Source of the DNA: Azolla pinnata
Taxonomy: Eukaryota > Streptophyta > Polypodiopsida > Salviniales > Salviniaceae
Direction: 5' to 3'
DNA length: 64,000 nucleotides
Assembly (NCBI GenBank): GCA_037176905.1
Contig: JBBBWG010026823.1
Location: 1-64,000, forward strand
Shown one piece after another: positions 25,080 through 36,090 of this stretch; position 1 is the stretch's first letter; each line of letters starts with the position of its first letter. The translations under genes were made by a program, and so were the position numbers. The notes below the pieces were generated by a model. It was not told the origin of the DNA, searched no databases, and saw only the letters and a list, made by a program, of their open reading frames with translations.

Positions 25080-25950
25080 AAATATGCATGTGTGCATGTG
25101 TGCACATGCACATGCATGTCTATGCCTGTCATGCCTTCATTCACATGCACACATCCCATGATGCGTTCATGGCATGCACTCATCCCATGCACACATCCCA
25201 TGCGTTCATGGCATGCATTCATCCCATGCATTCATGCCATGCATTCATGCCATGTACTCATCCCATGCACACATCCCATGCGTTCATGGCATGCATTCAT
25301 CCCATGTATTCATGCTATGCACACATGCATTCATGCCAAGCACTCCCCCAGCACCCATGCACTCATGACATGCACTCATCCCATGCACTCATGCCATGCA
25401 TTCATGCCATGCATTCATGTCATGCATTCATGCCATGCACACATGCATCATGCCAAGCACTCACCCCAGCACCCATGCACTCATGACATGCACTCATCCC
25501 ATGCACTCATGCACCCATGCCATGCATCCATGGCATGCATACATCCCATGCATTCATCCCATGCATTCATGGCATGCACACATGCATTCATGCCAAGGAC
25601 CTTCCCATGCACTCATGCACTCATGCCATGCACACATGCATTCATGCTAAGGACTGTTCCATGCACTCATGCACTCATCCCATGCATTCATGCCATGCAC
25701 TCTCCCATGCACTCATGCACTCATGCCATGCATTCATGCCATGCATTCATGCCATGCATGCTTCCCATGCATGCTTCCCATGCACTCATGCTATGAATAC
25801 ATTTCATGCACTCATGCCAAGCACTCATGCCATACACCCATGCATTCATGCCATGCATGCATCCCATGCATCCACGTATGCATCATCCCATGCACTCATG
25901 CACTCATGCATTCATGCCATGCATTCATCCCCTGCATTCAATTCCTTCTT
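25080..25950. repeat. CATGC/ACTCATGC satellite
   Basis: About 870 bp are built from ATGCATTCATGCC, ATGCACTCATCCC and ATGGCATGCA words with a basic period of about 13 bp, arranged in larger duplicated blocks: a TGCATCATGCCAAGCACTC..CCCAGCACCC segment appears near 25325 and 25445. Open frames of His/Met/Ser across it are artefacts. Confidence 0.93.
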
Positions 25951-26159
25951 CTCTCAGGCTCATCATCTGAGGTCTGAGGGGGTCCATCAATGACAACATG
26001 AATGCCCTTTTCTGTTTCCTCCAGCCCCCTTCCTCATGGAAAAGGAAAACAGAGACATTGCACCTTTCTCCTCCTCCTCCTCCTCCTCCTTCCCCTCCAT
26101 CTGTGGATCACAGCCATGTAAGAAGACAGTGAAGCAGAAGGAGCAGCAGAAGCAGCAGC

Positions 26160-26474
26160 AGAAGAAGGAGGAGGAGGAGGAGGAGGAGGAGGAGGAGAAG
26201 AAGAGGTGGAAGAGGAAGAAGAAAGGGAGGAAAGAATCCCTTCAGAAGAAGAAGAAGAAGAAGAAGAAGAAGAAGAAGAAGAAGAGAACCATCTTGCCCA
26301 TATGTATTCAAGAAACAGAGGAATGGCATCAAGGTAGAAGAAGAAGCAGAAGAAGAAGCAGAAGAAGAAGAAGAAGAAGAAGAGGTGGAAGAGGAAGAAG
26401 AAAGGTAGGAAAGAATCCCTTCAGAAGAAGAAGAAGAAGAAGAAGGAGCAGAAGAAGAGAACTATCTTACCCAT
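26160..26474. repeat. GAA/GGA-rich tract with a ~170-bp duplication upstream of the QWRF gene
   Basis: Two GAA-rich blocks each contain AAAGAATCCCTTCAGAAGAA (near 26233 and 26413) followed by an AGAAGAGAAC(C/T)ATCTT.CCCATATG segment (near 26280 and 26453) that continues into the coding start. The right copy runs through the QWRF start codon to about 26514; the left copy ends near 26334. Confidence 0.93.
26302..26337 (+). other. Duplicated mini-ORF copying the QWRF protein start
   Basis: The left duplicate reads MYSRNRGMASR then TAG, against MSSRNREMASRF in the real start at 26475. If the transcript begins upstream, this is a short upstream open reading frame. Alternatively the ATCAAG|GTAGAAG at its end could serve as a splice donor. 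Which applies depends on the transcription start. Confidence 0.6.
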
Positions 26475-29400
26475 ATGTCTTCAAGAAACAGAGAAATGGC
26501 ATCAAGGTTCAAGCTCTCTCCTTCCAGAGGGCTCCCAAATCCTCCTCCTCCTCCTCCTTCTCACCCCATGACTTCACCGCTGAATGTTGCAGAAAGGCCT
26601 TCTTTTCCATCGAAAAGATCGATCTCAGCCGAGAGGCAGAGGGGTCACAACCCTTCTTCTTCTTCTTCTTCGTCTTCTTGGTCGACGAATTCCAATTCCG
26701 ATCGCGGAAGCAAGCTTTCGAAGAAGTCATCACCAGAAACTTCGGCCCTGAATGCGCCAAGAAGGTCAATCTCGGCCTCGACCAAGCTACCATGGCCTTC
26801 CACAAGGCCGTTCTCGGGGGCCGCAGCTCGTTCCTGCGATCTCTCGGCTCTTTCGGCATCGTCTGGGAGACCACGTTCGATCGGCAATTCGGAATCGAGC
26901 TGTGCAAAGCCGCAATCCAGGTATGCTCCCACTGATCAAGCCCTCAAACCTTCAGCAAATGTGGTTGTTCCAGGGCTATATAATCCGCGGAAAGTTGCAC
27001 CGGAAGAAAGTAAGCGTATACCAAGATTGTCTCGAAGCCGAGACTGCTCCGAAAATTCCCTGCCACAAGAGAATGTTCGCTTGCTTGATCATCCTCATCA
27101 TGGTTTAGAAGCAGGAGGAGTTAGGGACAGCGTTAAGAAACCTTCGTTGCTTGATCATCATCATGATGGTGTTCAAGGAGGAAGAAGTAGGGATAGTGTT
27201 AAGAAACCTTCGAGGAATAGGAACAGCAACAGCAGCAGCAGTACAGTGATACGATTGTCGAGCGCAGGGGCTATGGGAAGGAGCATGGATCTCACTTCGA
27301 CAAGGGAGAAGCCCTTCAACAATGCATCTTCGGCATCTGTGCGATCGAGAGCGAGCCCTCGCCGGGAGTGCCTGCCTCGAATGTTAAGCTCTTCTCGACC
27401 ATGGCAACCAGCTTCTCTCAATGAAGGACCTATCGTCTTGGCAAAGTCAAGTTCCGACAATAGGAGGAAATCTTATTTCAATGAGACGGAGACTACGGCT
27501 TCAATGAAGCTGAGGCCTGCTAGTGGTAGTACTAGTACTGGTAGTAGGGGTAGAACACAAGATCATGTAGAAAAGGTGAGCAATGAATGTAGTAAGAGAT
27601 CACAAGATCATGTTGAAAAGTCCAGCAATGGATGTTGTAGAGATTTGCTACATCATGTTAAACTATCAGCTAAGGACCCACATTCAAGTGAAAAAACAAT
27701 GGGCTTGTCATGTTATGGTATTAGAACATTGGATGATGATCCTTTGAGCATAGAGAGTGGATCTGCGGGTGAAGCAACAATCACAAATAACACATCTTCA
27801 GCTTCGGGTTTGTGTGCAGTGGGAAACACTGTAGGAATCAGGGTTGGAGACATGATAGTGTCCACCTGTTACCTCCAAGAGACAATGGCAGGGAGAGTCC
27901 CCCCGAGGCTTATGACATCCGGAAGTCCTCTGCGATCATCCAGCTCAGTGTTACTCAGTGCCTCCATGTCGTCATCATCATCATCATCATCATCGTCATC
28001 TCCATGGTCGGTAATCTCAAATCATTCCTTCTCAGGGTTTCTAGCTTCTCAGCAACCTCAGTCTCCAGCAAGATCTTCCTCTTTGTATAGGAGTATACCT
28101 AGCCCATCAAAGTCAGTGGTAATAAGTACACCACAAATGGTGCAACCTGTGTCACGAGCTAGCAATACCTCTACCTTGCTTCGGTTTGGGGCCGATGTAA
28201 GAAAAGGAAAGAAAGGAGCAGGTCAAGTGGATGAAACCCATTTGCACAGCATTCTGCATAATAGATTGATCCAGTGGCGTCTTGTGAATGCAAGAGCTAA
28301 AGCCATCACGAAGGCACAAAACTTCATGGCTGCAGTAAGTTTTTTCCCCTGAAGGAATGTTTCCCCCAATTTGTGTTTTTATCACGTTCAGATGTATTTC
28401 ATGCCGAATGTGCATTTGGATATATATCGTGCAAGCTGCTCATGATACTTTCCCCTTTTCTCGTGTTGATGGCCAGAAATCGTTGTACAATGTGTACATG
28501 AGGATATTTGACCTCAGGTCATCGGTAGCGAAGAAGGCGGCGAAACTGCATCAAGCAAGGCATGCTCGGAGGCTGAATGCTATACTTTCAGCACAAGTAC
28601 TCACTCAGCTTATATCCTTTCAGTAAGAGTACAACGAGTGTTTGTTAGTGATCTTATGATAAGAGTTTGGAAAAGGGTGATGATCATTCTTTTAGGGAAG
28701 TCTTTAAAAGCTTTTTAAGTTTTTGGCAATCACAACTGATGAGAATCTAGACAGAGATATTGATACATAATTATGCCTGTGTGTGTTTTTCAGGGTGCTA
28801 TGACTGACTCTCTTATGTTTGTGCTCTGGTAAACAAGTGATAAATCTCTTGTGGTTATTATGGCAGTCGCCAATGCTGGAGGATTGGGTTAACATACAAA
28901 ATGAGCATACAAGTGCATTGAAAGGAATCATGGAGGCCTTAGAAGCTGCAGTTTTACAAGTTCCGGTAACTGCTGGTGTAAAGGTAAAATGCTTTTCCAT
29001 GTGAATTGTGAGTAAAGGACTTCTCTAATGGTCATAATAATAATAATAATAATGTTTTCTATGTATGTATTCGATAGATTTTCTTTTATTTTTTTAGGCC
29101 AATACACATGTGATTAAAACTGCCATGACCTCGGCATTTGATGCATTGAATTCTATCGAGGAATCAGTCACCTATCTATTACCAAAGGTGTGTGGAATAT
29201 TGTCGAAAGTACATCATTTAAATGCCTGCGCTTAATGGTGGGATATTTCACACCGTAACTCACTCTTGGTTTCTACTCGTTTTTCTATCTTTTGACTCTC
29301 TTAGGTTGAAAAAACCAAATCTTTGGTTTGTGAGCTAGGTTTGGTTGCTACTCAGGAGAAGGCATTATTGGAGGAATGTGTGAGCTTGCTTGCCATGATA

Positions 29401-29666
29401 TCATCATTAGAGGTGGTGTGCCATTCTTTTATCATTTTAGGTTGCTTCAGCTTAAGGGTTCATCATATTTATATGCACATATATGTGTATATACATATAT
29501 AGGCACATGTACACACATTCATTGCATCCATTGAATTGCTTCTTTGGAGATATGTTTTTTTCTTCAGATAGAAGAAAGAAGCATACGAGCTTACATTATC
29601 CAGTGTGAGCATGAGAAAATCTGCGTTCTTGGTCGTTTGATGGATACACCAGCCTCGATATTGTGA
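26475..29666 (+). CDS. QWRF-motif protein (AUGMIN subunit 8 family), 6 exons
   Basis: Exons 26475-28334, 28477-28596, 28867-28983, 29098-29187, 29305-29412, 29568-29666; all in phase 0, 797 residues. The long first exon encodes a basic, Ser/Pro-rich disordered part with SRFKLSPSR and KRSISAERQRG, both typical of QWRF N-termini. From about residue 590 the conserved part reads LHSILHNRLIQWRLVNARAKA, so the signature is QWRL (600-603) rather than QWRF. It is followed by KSLYNVYMRIFDLRSSV and PMLEDW...EHTSALKGIMEAL, as in family members. The family includes augmin subunit 8 (EDE1), which targets the augmin/gamma-tubulin complex to microtubules for branching nucleation in spindles and phragmoplasts. 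A repeated RDSVKKPS peptide with Leu-Leu-Asp-His runs lies near residues 220-245. The start at 26475 is the first ATG in frame after the GAA tract; 26496 is an alternative. Confidence 0.92.
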
Positions 29667-32390
29667 TAAATGAAATGATCAACGTGTTCTCCACACAATG
29701 AGCTGTGTTTCTGCATCCCCTGCTTATCTTTGTGCTGATGCAGAATAAAGGATTCTGTGCGCACATCTTCAGTCTTCAGAGATGGTATGTAAATTAAAAA
29801 AAGCTTATAATCTAATCCTGTGAGCTGTTTCTTACCACCACTTGTATTATTTCAAGCGCATGCATGCATGCTTTTTCTTTTGTAATTCCCGTGTTGTTGG
29901 TGAGTGCAAAGGTCATCATGTTTGTCTTTTTAAATCCATTGTTGGTGGTGTATGTGAAGGTTATGCGTGTCTTTGCTACTTCAGCAATGGCGCTTAAAGT
30001 GACCACTTGAGTGGTGAACCAGCTCTGAGAGCAAAGCTTTCGGTTTTTCTGGCGCACATGGCATCGTGGACATGGAAGGATCTTTCTTCATTGATCACAG
30101 TTTAAAAAAAGCCGAGCTTTGCGGAGCTTATAGAGATAGATCCATTTTTTGGGGGCTTAATTGGATGGTGGAAAACTATCCATTTCGATGATCAAAAGCT
30201 TTCAAGCGTGCCATGCTTCATCAAGATTGTCGAAGAAAATTCTACTGTTTTCATGGAGTTCCTCCTTAGGATATTGTGTACTCATCATTTCCGGGAAAAA
30301 GTTTGTTGGTGATGGACATGAAGCAACCCTGCTGCCATTGGCTGCCAGCAAAAAGAACCCAACCCAATAGTCAAGGCATGAAAACTGGCTTGAACAGCTC
30401 ATTACTTGTATTTTACTTGGTATGGTGTGTTCGAGACAGTAGATTGGCTTGTCAGTATACCAACAAACAAATGGAACGGATACAGGAAGCATTAGCTTGT
30501 GATCTGCACAAGCCCCAAGTTAGATTCTCAATCTACTAAACAATGGCATCCGATTCTTTATGTTTCCCTCCTCTCAACATAGGATCTGATGTTTTCTCTT
30601 ATTATTGTTCTCTCCGAGTTCCGGATGCATTTGAAAATTTGGAAATCTGATTCACGGTGTCATGCTTGTTTCTTTTGTCTATGAGATTACCCATATCATC
30701 ACCATGTGACATGTTTTATTTCACAGTTTATGAGGCAATACCTTTGATCACCTCTCCTACACAAAGGTGTGTTACATTCTCTTTTGCAGAGAACCTGCAG
30801 ATATAAAGCCAGATTTTGGAGCAATAAGAGCAATGTTTTTTGATATTTCACATGGAAAAAGGTTTTACCTGGCTAAAAATCTCTGGAAAGAGAATGGCGG
30901 TAGGCATTCATGCTTGTGTTGCATTCAATTTGACCCCTTCACGCATCGGTATTCTTCAGCTCCTTGAAGTAAGTTGGAATTTCATGCCATGCTAAATGAG
31001 ATTGGATGCAGGAGATGAGCATAAGGCATCACCATAAGAAGCCAAATTGACCAGAGTATCTAAGCTTTGGTAGAAAGAACAGCATGTAGATGGTGGCGTG
31101 CATAAACTTCAACCGACATCTCAGCATCAACACCCGAGGATTGATGATGCGAAAGATCCGATAATGGCATTGCAGAAGTGGGTTGCTGATATTTTGTGCC
31201 CAAAGGCAGAGCACATGAGCAGTGGATAAGAGGAAAATAATCTCGAGAAATTCGGAAGCATCTTTCTCTTTGCAACTGCAAGGCCCGTATATTGTGCCAT
31301 CAAGGGCTCTCTATTAAAGAAGCTGTATGCCCCCAAATTGCTGCAATTTTGTGGGCGATTCGAGAGGGCGATCTGATCGTCGATGCATCATGACTTGACA
31401 CCTTTTAGAATTTGCAACTGGTATATATCTTATTTGAAAGGGAAGGGAGTAGCATGATCGGCGGGATTTGCCCCATGTGATTAAGGTTGTTTGTTGCACT
31501 ATGCGGATTCGATTGAAAGCGGATCTAAGAGCTCATGAGATGCACTCAGCAAAAGGCTGCAGATGGAAGCCGACCTTCCGTCAGATCTGTTGAAATGATC
31601 AGCTGGAATCGATAATGGCAGAGCTTACCGGCTTTGAGCTGCTTCCTGAATTAGCACTCTGTCAAGGCTAATTTGTATGAATGATCAACCCCTGATTGAT
31701 GATAAGATGCTCGGAAATGCCATCTTGGATCGACAACCGAGTTCGTGCAATCGGCGAAATTGGAATGGATATTGATTTGCAGGAGGCAAAGTTCCTTGGA
31801 TCCGAGCGGTTTTTATTGGAATGCATGCTTCTCCGTGGCAGCAACTACAGATCAAAACCTTCCTCTGCAAATGATCAATCAATCAGTCGAACCATTCGAT
31901 CAATCCATTAGTCCTTCAGATTGAGTCTACTACAGTGGGCAAAAGATGAATCCGATCCGTGATCGTCGTCGTCGAATGATCAGATCCGATCTGCGAATGC
32001 GCGATAACCGTAAACTCCGATGAAACCAGAACTAGATACCCACATATTTCCTGCACAGTTGCAGATTCTGCTTGGGGAATCTTCTGCAACAATTTTTTCC
32101 CTCAAATTTCAAAGAAGAAGATCTCTCAGCCATGCTGGTACCAGATCATGGTGGGCGCACCGACGCTGCAATTCACTGTCTGAATTAGTGCTAATTCCTG
32201 TGATCATGCTAAAATTCTGATGATGATAGTACTGAAGATTCTGAAGGTGTCAAGGAATCTGAGGAGGATGATGATGATGATGCTGATCATCATCTCCTAA
32301 TTGCAACCTAATTTCAAGCTCATGCAAGCTGCAGGATGCTGCAGGTGGTATAAGCATCTGAAAAACAGCTAGATTGTGTAGTGTTTGGGT
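29667..32390. other. No supported gene
   Basis: The left part is 3' flank of the QWRF gene. A plus-strand frame around 30790-30965 (ADIKPDFGAIRAMFFD) looks mildly coding-like, but it matches no family I recognise. No repeats of note. Confidence 0.55.
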
Positions 32391-32394
32391 TTTT

Positions 32395-32705
32395 TTTCCT
32401 CCCCTCCACCTTCTTCTTCTTCAGATTCTGCTTCTCAAGCTTCTTCTTCTTCTTCTTCTTCAGATTCTGCTTCTCAAGCTTCTTCTCCTTCTCCTTCTTC
32501 AGATTCTGCTGTTCCAAGCTCTTAATATTCACCTTCTTCAGATTCTGCTTCAGATTCTTCTTTTTTCACAGATTCTGCTGTTCAAGCTCTTAATATTCAC
32601 CTTCTTCAGATTCTGCTTCAGATTCTTCTTTTTCAGACTCTGCTTCTCAAGCTCTTCTACTACTACTTCTTCTTCAGATTTACTTCAGATTCTGCTTCTC
32701 AATTT
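32395..32705. repeat. CTTCTT/AGATTCTGCTTC minisatellite
   Basis: The words TTCAGATTCTGCTTC and CAAGCT(T/C)TT recur about eight times between TTC runs. A longer unit, CTCTTAATATTCACCTTCTT, occurs twice (near 32518 and 32586). It may be a source of small duplications rather than a gene. Confidence 0.85.
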
Positions 32706-32904
32706 GAGTCATTAGTTGATGCCCTGTCGAGTGGGCAAAACCCTAATTGTGGCTTGATGGAACCCTAAGCGTCACTTGACGGAGCCCTAATCATCTGTTG
32801 GCGAAATGTTATCTGACAATTTTTGAACCCATAACCTTGTTTATAGAGTCAATTGGTCTAGCCAATTGATCAAACATACAATTATATTTTTATATTCCAA
32901 AAAG

Positions 32905-32977
32905 TTCTAGAACTTTCTAGAAGCTTCTGCATGCATTCCCTCTTCTTGTATGCAAGAGTTCTAGAATTATATAAATA
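32905..32977 (+). promoter_or_regulatory. Perfect five-unit heat-shock element plus TATA box
   Basis: At 32905-32927 the pattern TTCnnGAAnnTTCnnGAAnnTTC is perfect, the consensus for trimeric heat-shock factors. A further TTCTAGAA at 32959-32966 directly precedes TATATAAATA (32968-32977). A TGTTGG word at 32796 and CCCTAA short repeats upstream resemble the edge of an LTR, and heat-shock elements are known in the LTRs of the ONSEN/Copia retrotransposon group. So this may be a solo LTR or its remnant, or a plain gene promoter. No polyprotein is recognisable beside it. Confidence 0.7.
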
Positions 32978-33012
32978 CAGCGGTTGAACCTTGATCCCAG
33001 TCAAGGTAAACA

Positions 33013-33561
33013 ATGCCAGTTACAGAATCAATACTCAGCTTCCTCTATCTTCTACTTCTCACTTATTGCTTCTGCTCTTGCCTAGCTCTAATCTGCTTTC
33101 TTGTATCTGTCCATGACAGGTGTTCGTTGATTCTCATCGGCAGTGAAGTAAGAGGACAAAGAAAAGGCGTGTTGACTGGCGATCAGATAGACTCGGAAAG
33201 AAGAGCTTTTCCACGCGGAAGTAGAGATCTGAACCACCTAGACTCTTTTGCCGAGCTCTGCTTCCATTCCAGGTCCTTTCTATATACGTCAGATTCCCTG
33301 TGCGTCGAGTTTGGCAATGGGCAAGGGCGTCCGAATGCCGCTTCCACATTGGCCGATACTAGCAAGCCCGGACATCTGCAGATGACCACGCGGCCATTGC
33401 GAGAACATTCAGCCGACTGCTCCGCTTGGGCCAATCTTTTGAGGTGTTCCATTTCGGGAACAGAGGGGTTCCGATCGGAGATTCTGCAATGCGATTCTTT
33501 CCGCGCTCGGAGATTCTGCGGCCATCCCCAGGGAATCTATGGATGCCGAGTGTCGGGATAG
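33013..33561 (+). CDS. Possible ORF downstream of the heat-shock promoter, function unknown
   Basis: An ATG 36 bp after the TATA box opens a 182-residue frame with a hydrophobic N-terminus (MPVTESILSFLYLLLLTYCF), then a polar Ser/Arg-rich part with no domain I know. Its only support is position and length. It may equally be the transcribed 3' part of an LTR with chance openness. Confidence 0.2.
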   Translation: MPVTESILSFLYLLLLTYCFCSCLALICFLVSVHDRCSLILIGSEVRGQRKGVLTGDQIDSERRAFPRGSRDLNHLDSFAELCFHSRSFLYTSDSLCVEFGNGQGRPNAASTLADTSKPGHLQMTTRPLREHSADCSAWANLLRCSISGTEGFRSEILQCDSFRARRFCGHPQGIYGCRVSG

Positions 33562-34261
33562 GTCGTCAGGTGGAACAGAACCACATCAGTCCTGATGTAT
33601 GCTGAGGGTGAGAAGTATGTGAGTGAGGATGGTGAGCAGAAACAGGGAGGTCAGATCTGAAGGAGAATGCTTCAGATTTGAGTCATCACGTTAGGCGGGT
33701 ATGAAGGAATAAGAGAATGAGAGATAGAGAGCAAGATGGCACAAAGAATGTTCTATTCACAATGGAACAACCGACATTGAACGAAGACCATACAAGCTTG
33801 GTAATTTATACCCCCAATCTAGGGCTGAAGCCTTCCTGACTTACTACAAAATTATGGCCCCGTCCACAATGGGCAGTGCGAACGCGTCCAATTAGATGTC
33901 CGTATTCGATGCCGAGAAGTTCTTGCTCGCGATATATATATATATCGCTTTCTGTTCTGCTCTGTTTCTGTCCCACGTTCTGTTCCGTTCTGTGTGACCC
34001 TTGGGTGGCGAATCCCCGGATCGATGGCACGATGGCTGAGCCTCTCTCTGATCACGTGATGTTTGAACTCAGGAATCTCAAAGAGATTGATGATCGGTTT
34101 CTTGGGCTCAAGATTAGGAGGCGCAGATTCTTCCCCCTCTGTACTTGTCCGAAGATCAACTTTCGGGGCTTTGTTTGCAGGCAAGAAAGGATCATGCTTT
34201 CCTTTTTCTTCCAGGTAAGCCGAAGAGGCATATTGAAAGATGTACCTTGTTTCGTTCGGGT
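33562..34261. other. No supported gene; minus-strand TATA-like region
   Basis: On the minus strand GGGTATAAATTACC near 33811 precedes a pyrimidine-rich stretch, which could be a promoter or LTR fragment. A plus-strand ATG at 34032 begins MAEPLSDHVMFELRNLKEID and runs to a GT donor near 34215; it could be a first exon but no partner exon was found. Confidence 0.35.
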
Positions 34262-34810
34262 GGGGCTTTGGGGCGATTTCTGGGCATTCGAGGAAGCGGT
34301 TTTTGTTGCTCTGAAGGCGGTTTCCGGGTTTTCCGGGAGCAGTTTCTGTCGCTCCGAGGTCCGATTCCGGGCATTCCGTGAGCAGTTTTTGTTGCTCCGA
34401 TGGCGGTTTCTAGGCTTTGGGGAGGAGTTTTCGTCACTTCCAGGGTGGTTTCTGGGTGTTCCAGGAGCGGTTTTCGCTGCTTCGAGGGCGGTTTCTTGGT
34501 ATTCCGAGAGCAGGTTTTCGTTGCTCCGAGGGCGGTTTCTGGGTATTCTGGGAGTGGTTTTTGTTGCTCTGAGGGCGGTTTCTGGGTATTCTGAGAGCGG
34601 GTTTTTTGTTGCTTCGAGTGGTTTTTTGCGACTTGGGCGATTTGTTCTCTCTTGAGTTTCCAGGGCGGTTTTTTGGTATGGTTTTTGTTGATGTGAGGGC
34701 GGTTTCCGGGTAATCCGAGAGCGGTTTTTTTGTTGCTTCGAGTGGTTTTTTGCGACTTGGGCGATTAGTTCTCTCTTGGGTTTCTAGGGCGGTTTCTTGT
34801 ATTGCGGGAT
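34262..34810. repeat. ~42-bp minisatellite, GGCGGTTTCTGGGTATTC family
   Basis: About eight copies of GGCGGTTTCTGGGTATTCCG then GAGAGC(G)GTTTTTGTTGCTCC occur with spacing of 41-45 bp (GGCGGTTTC near 34317, 34402, 34445, 34487, 34528, 34573). They are followed by two copies of a 125-bp block containing CGAGTGGTTTTTTGCGACTT (near 34616 and 34740). Open frames of Gly/Phe/Arg across it follow from the 14-codon period. Confidence 0.92.
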
Positions 34811-35239
34811 CGGCGGTTTTGGCGACTTGGGCGATTTTCTCTCCTTGTTATCTTCTTTCGCCTCCTTCGCTGCCTTTCTTTCTGGATGCTTTCTGTTTTG
34901 TTTCTGATCGAAGCAGCTCTCTCTACCTCGGCGCAACCTAATAATCGCCCATTTCTGTCTGCTCTCGTGGTCCTGCCCAGGTTAGTGCTCATGCCCCTTG
35001 TTCTTTGGTGGATCGAGATGACAGCATTGATCGGTTCCCTGTGCTTTCCATGCCTTTGGAGACTACATATGGCCTTCGATGCTGGGAAAAGAGGTGAGCA
35101 GGAAGTGGGCTTTCGAATTTGGTGGTGGTGGGTAGCTGCCGGAGAATTTGTAATAGGGGGAAGCATGTGGTCCAAATTTACGAAGTTTGGAACTCGAAAT
35201 TCTGATTCTGAATGTGATGGGTCCTAATTGAGAACGGGA

Positions 35240-36090
35240 AATGCTGATCGGATACAGCCTATGGTTACCAGACAGAATGGATAGCTGAATATGAGCTGTT
35301 GTATCCTGAAGAGTGGCGCGCTAGAATCACTATCTCTGAGCTGGTGCATCGAAAAGAAGGGTTTTGCTTAAAATAGAAGGTACGAGCCCATGGTGCCGAA
35401 GCAATGGAATAATAATTAAGGGAGAAAGCATCTGACTCAGTTCTTTTGGAATATGGGCTATGGTTCAAGCTTCATGGCATAGTAAGAGGAGCAAGTTTGC
35501 GCTCTATAGTTCTGGAGAACTGGTATAATAGAGGGACCAAGTATGATCCCTGGAACTGAGCACGTGGCATAATATGCAACCAAGATGTGTATGTATAATG
35601 ACATGCTTAATACAAGGCATAAAGGATTATGACCAAGATAGGTATGCATAATGAAATGCTTACTAGATCAAATATGACATGACCGTGATATCCCAAATTT
35701 TGAGCTCTGGTAGTGGAAGAATGCATAATGGAAAGGAAGAATGGCACACTCATTAGACCAGATATGTCCTCCGCCCGAAACACAGGGCATAATGAGCTTT
35801 GGCAGTTGAAATTTCCTTGCATACGAAAATGGCCAGATTTGAGCTATAGCATCAATGAAAGAATGGTGTAACAAAAAGGAGAAGATATGACACTTTTGCC
35901 TACTCAAGAATGAACGAAATATGGATATCTGTGACTGAGTTCTAGCTTTTGAACAATGATCTGGACAAGGTGCATATAAGAGAAGAAAGGCATATGGAAA
36001 TGGAGCTGGAAATAAATGGCCGAATATGAGCTATGGGACCCAAATAAAGGGGCATACAGAAATGAACGAATGAGTCATTCAAGGATTAAG
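35240..36090. repeat. Degenerate ~75-90 bp tandem array, GAGCTATGG/GGCATAATG family
   Basis: Phrases such as GAATATGAGCTATGG, GGCATAATG(A/G) and AT.GAACGAATGAGTC recur in loosely ordered copies. Divergence is high and the unit edges are uncertain, so this is an old array. No gene is visible. Confidence 0.55.

Noticed and set aside
25043-25990. 250-residue His/Met/Ser/Pro frame
   Set aside because: Produced by the CATGC satellite; the 13-bp unit cycles through all frames.
32796-33120. A complete LTR retrotransposon
   Set aside because: Only LTR-like promoter features are seen; no primer-binding site, polyprotein or second LTR is recognisable, so at most a solo LTR remnant.
33876-34655. 259-residue plus-strand frame
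   Set aside because: Two thirds is the translated 42-bp minisatellite; the first part has no recognised domain and crosses a likely splice donor.
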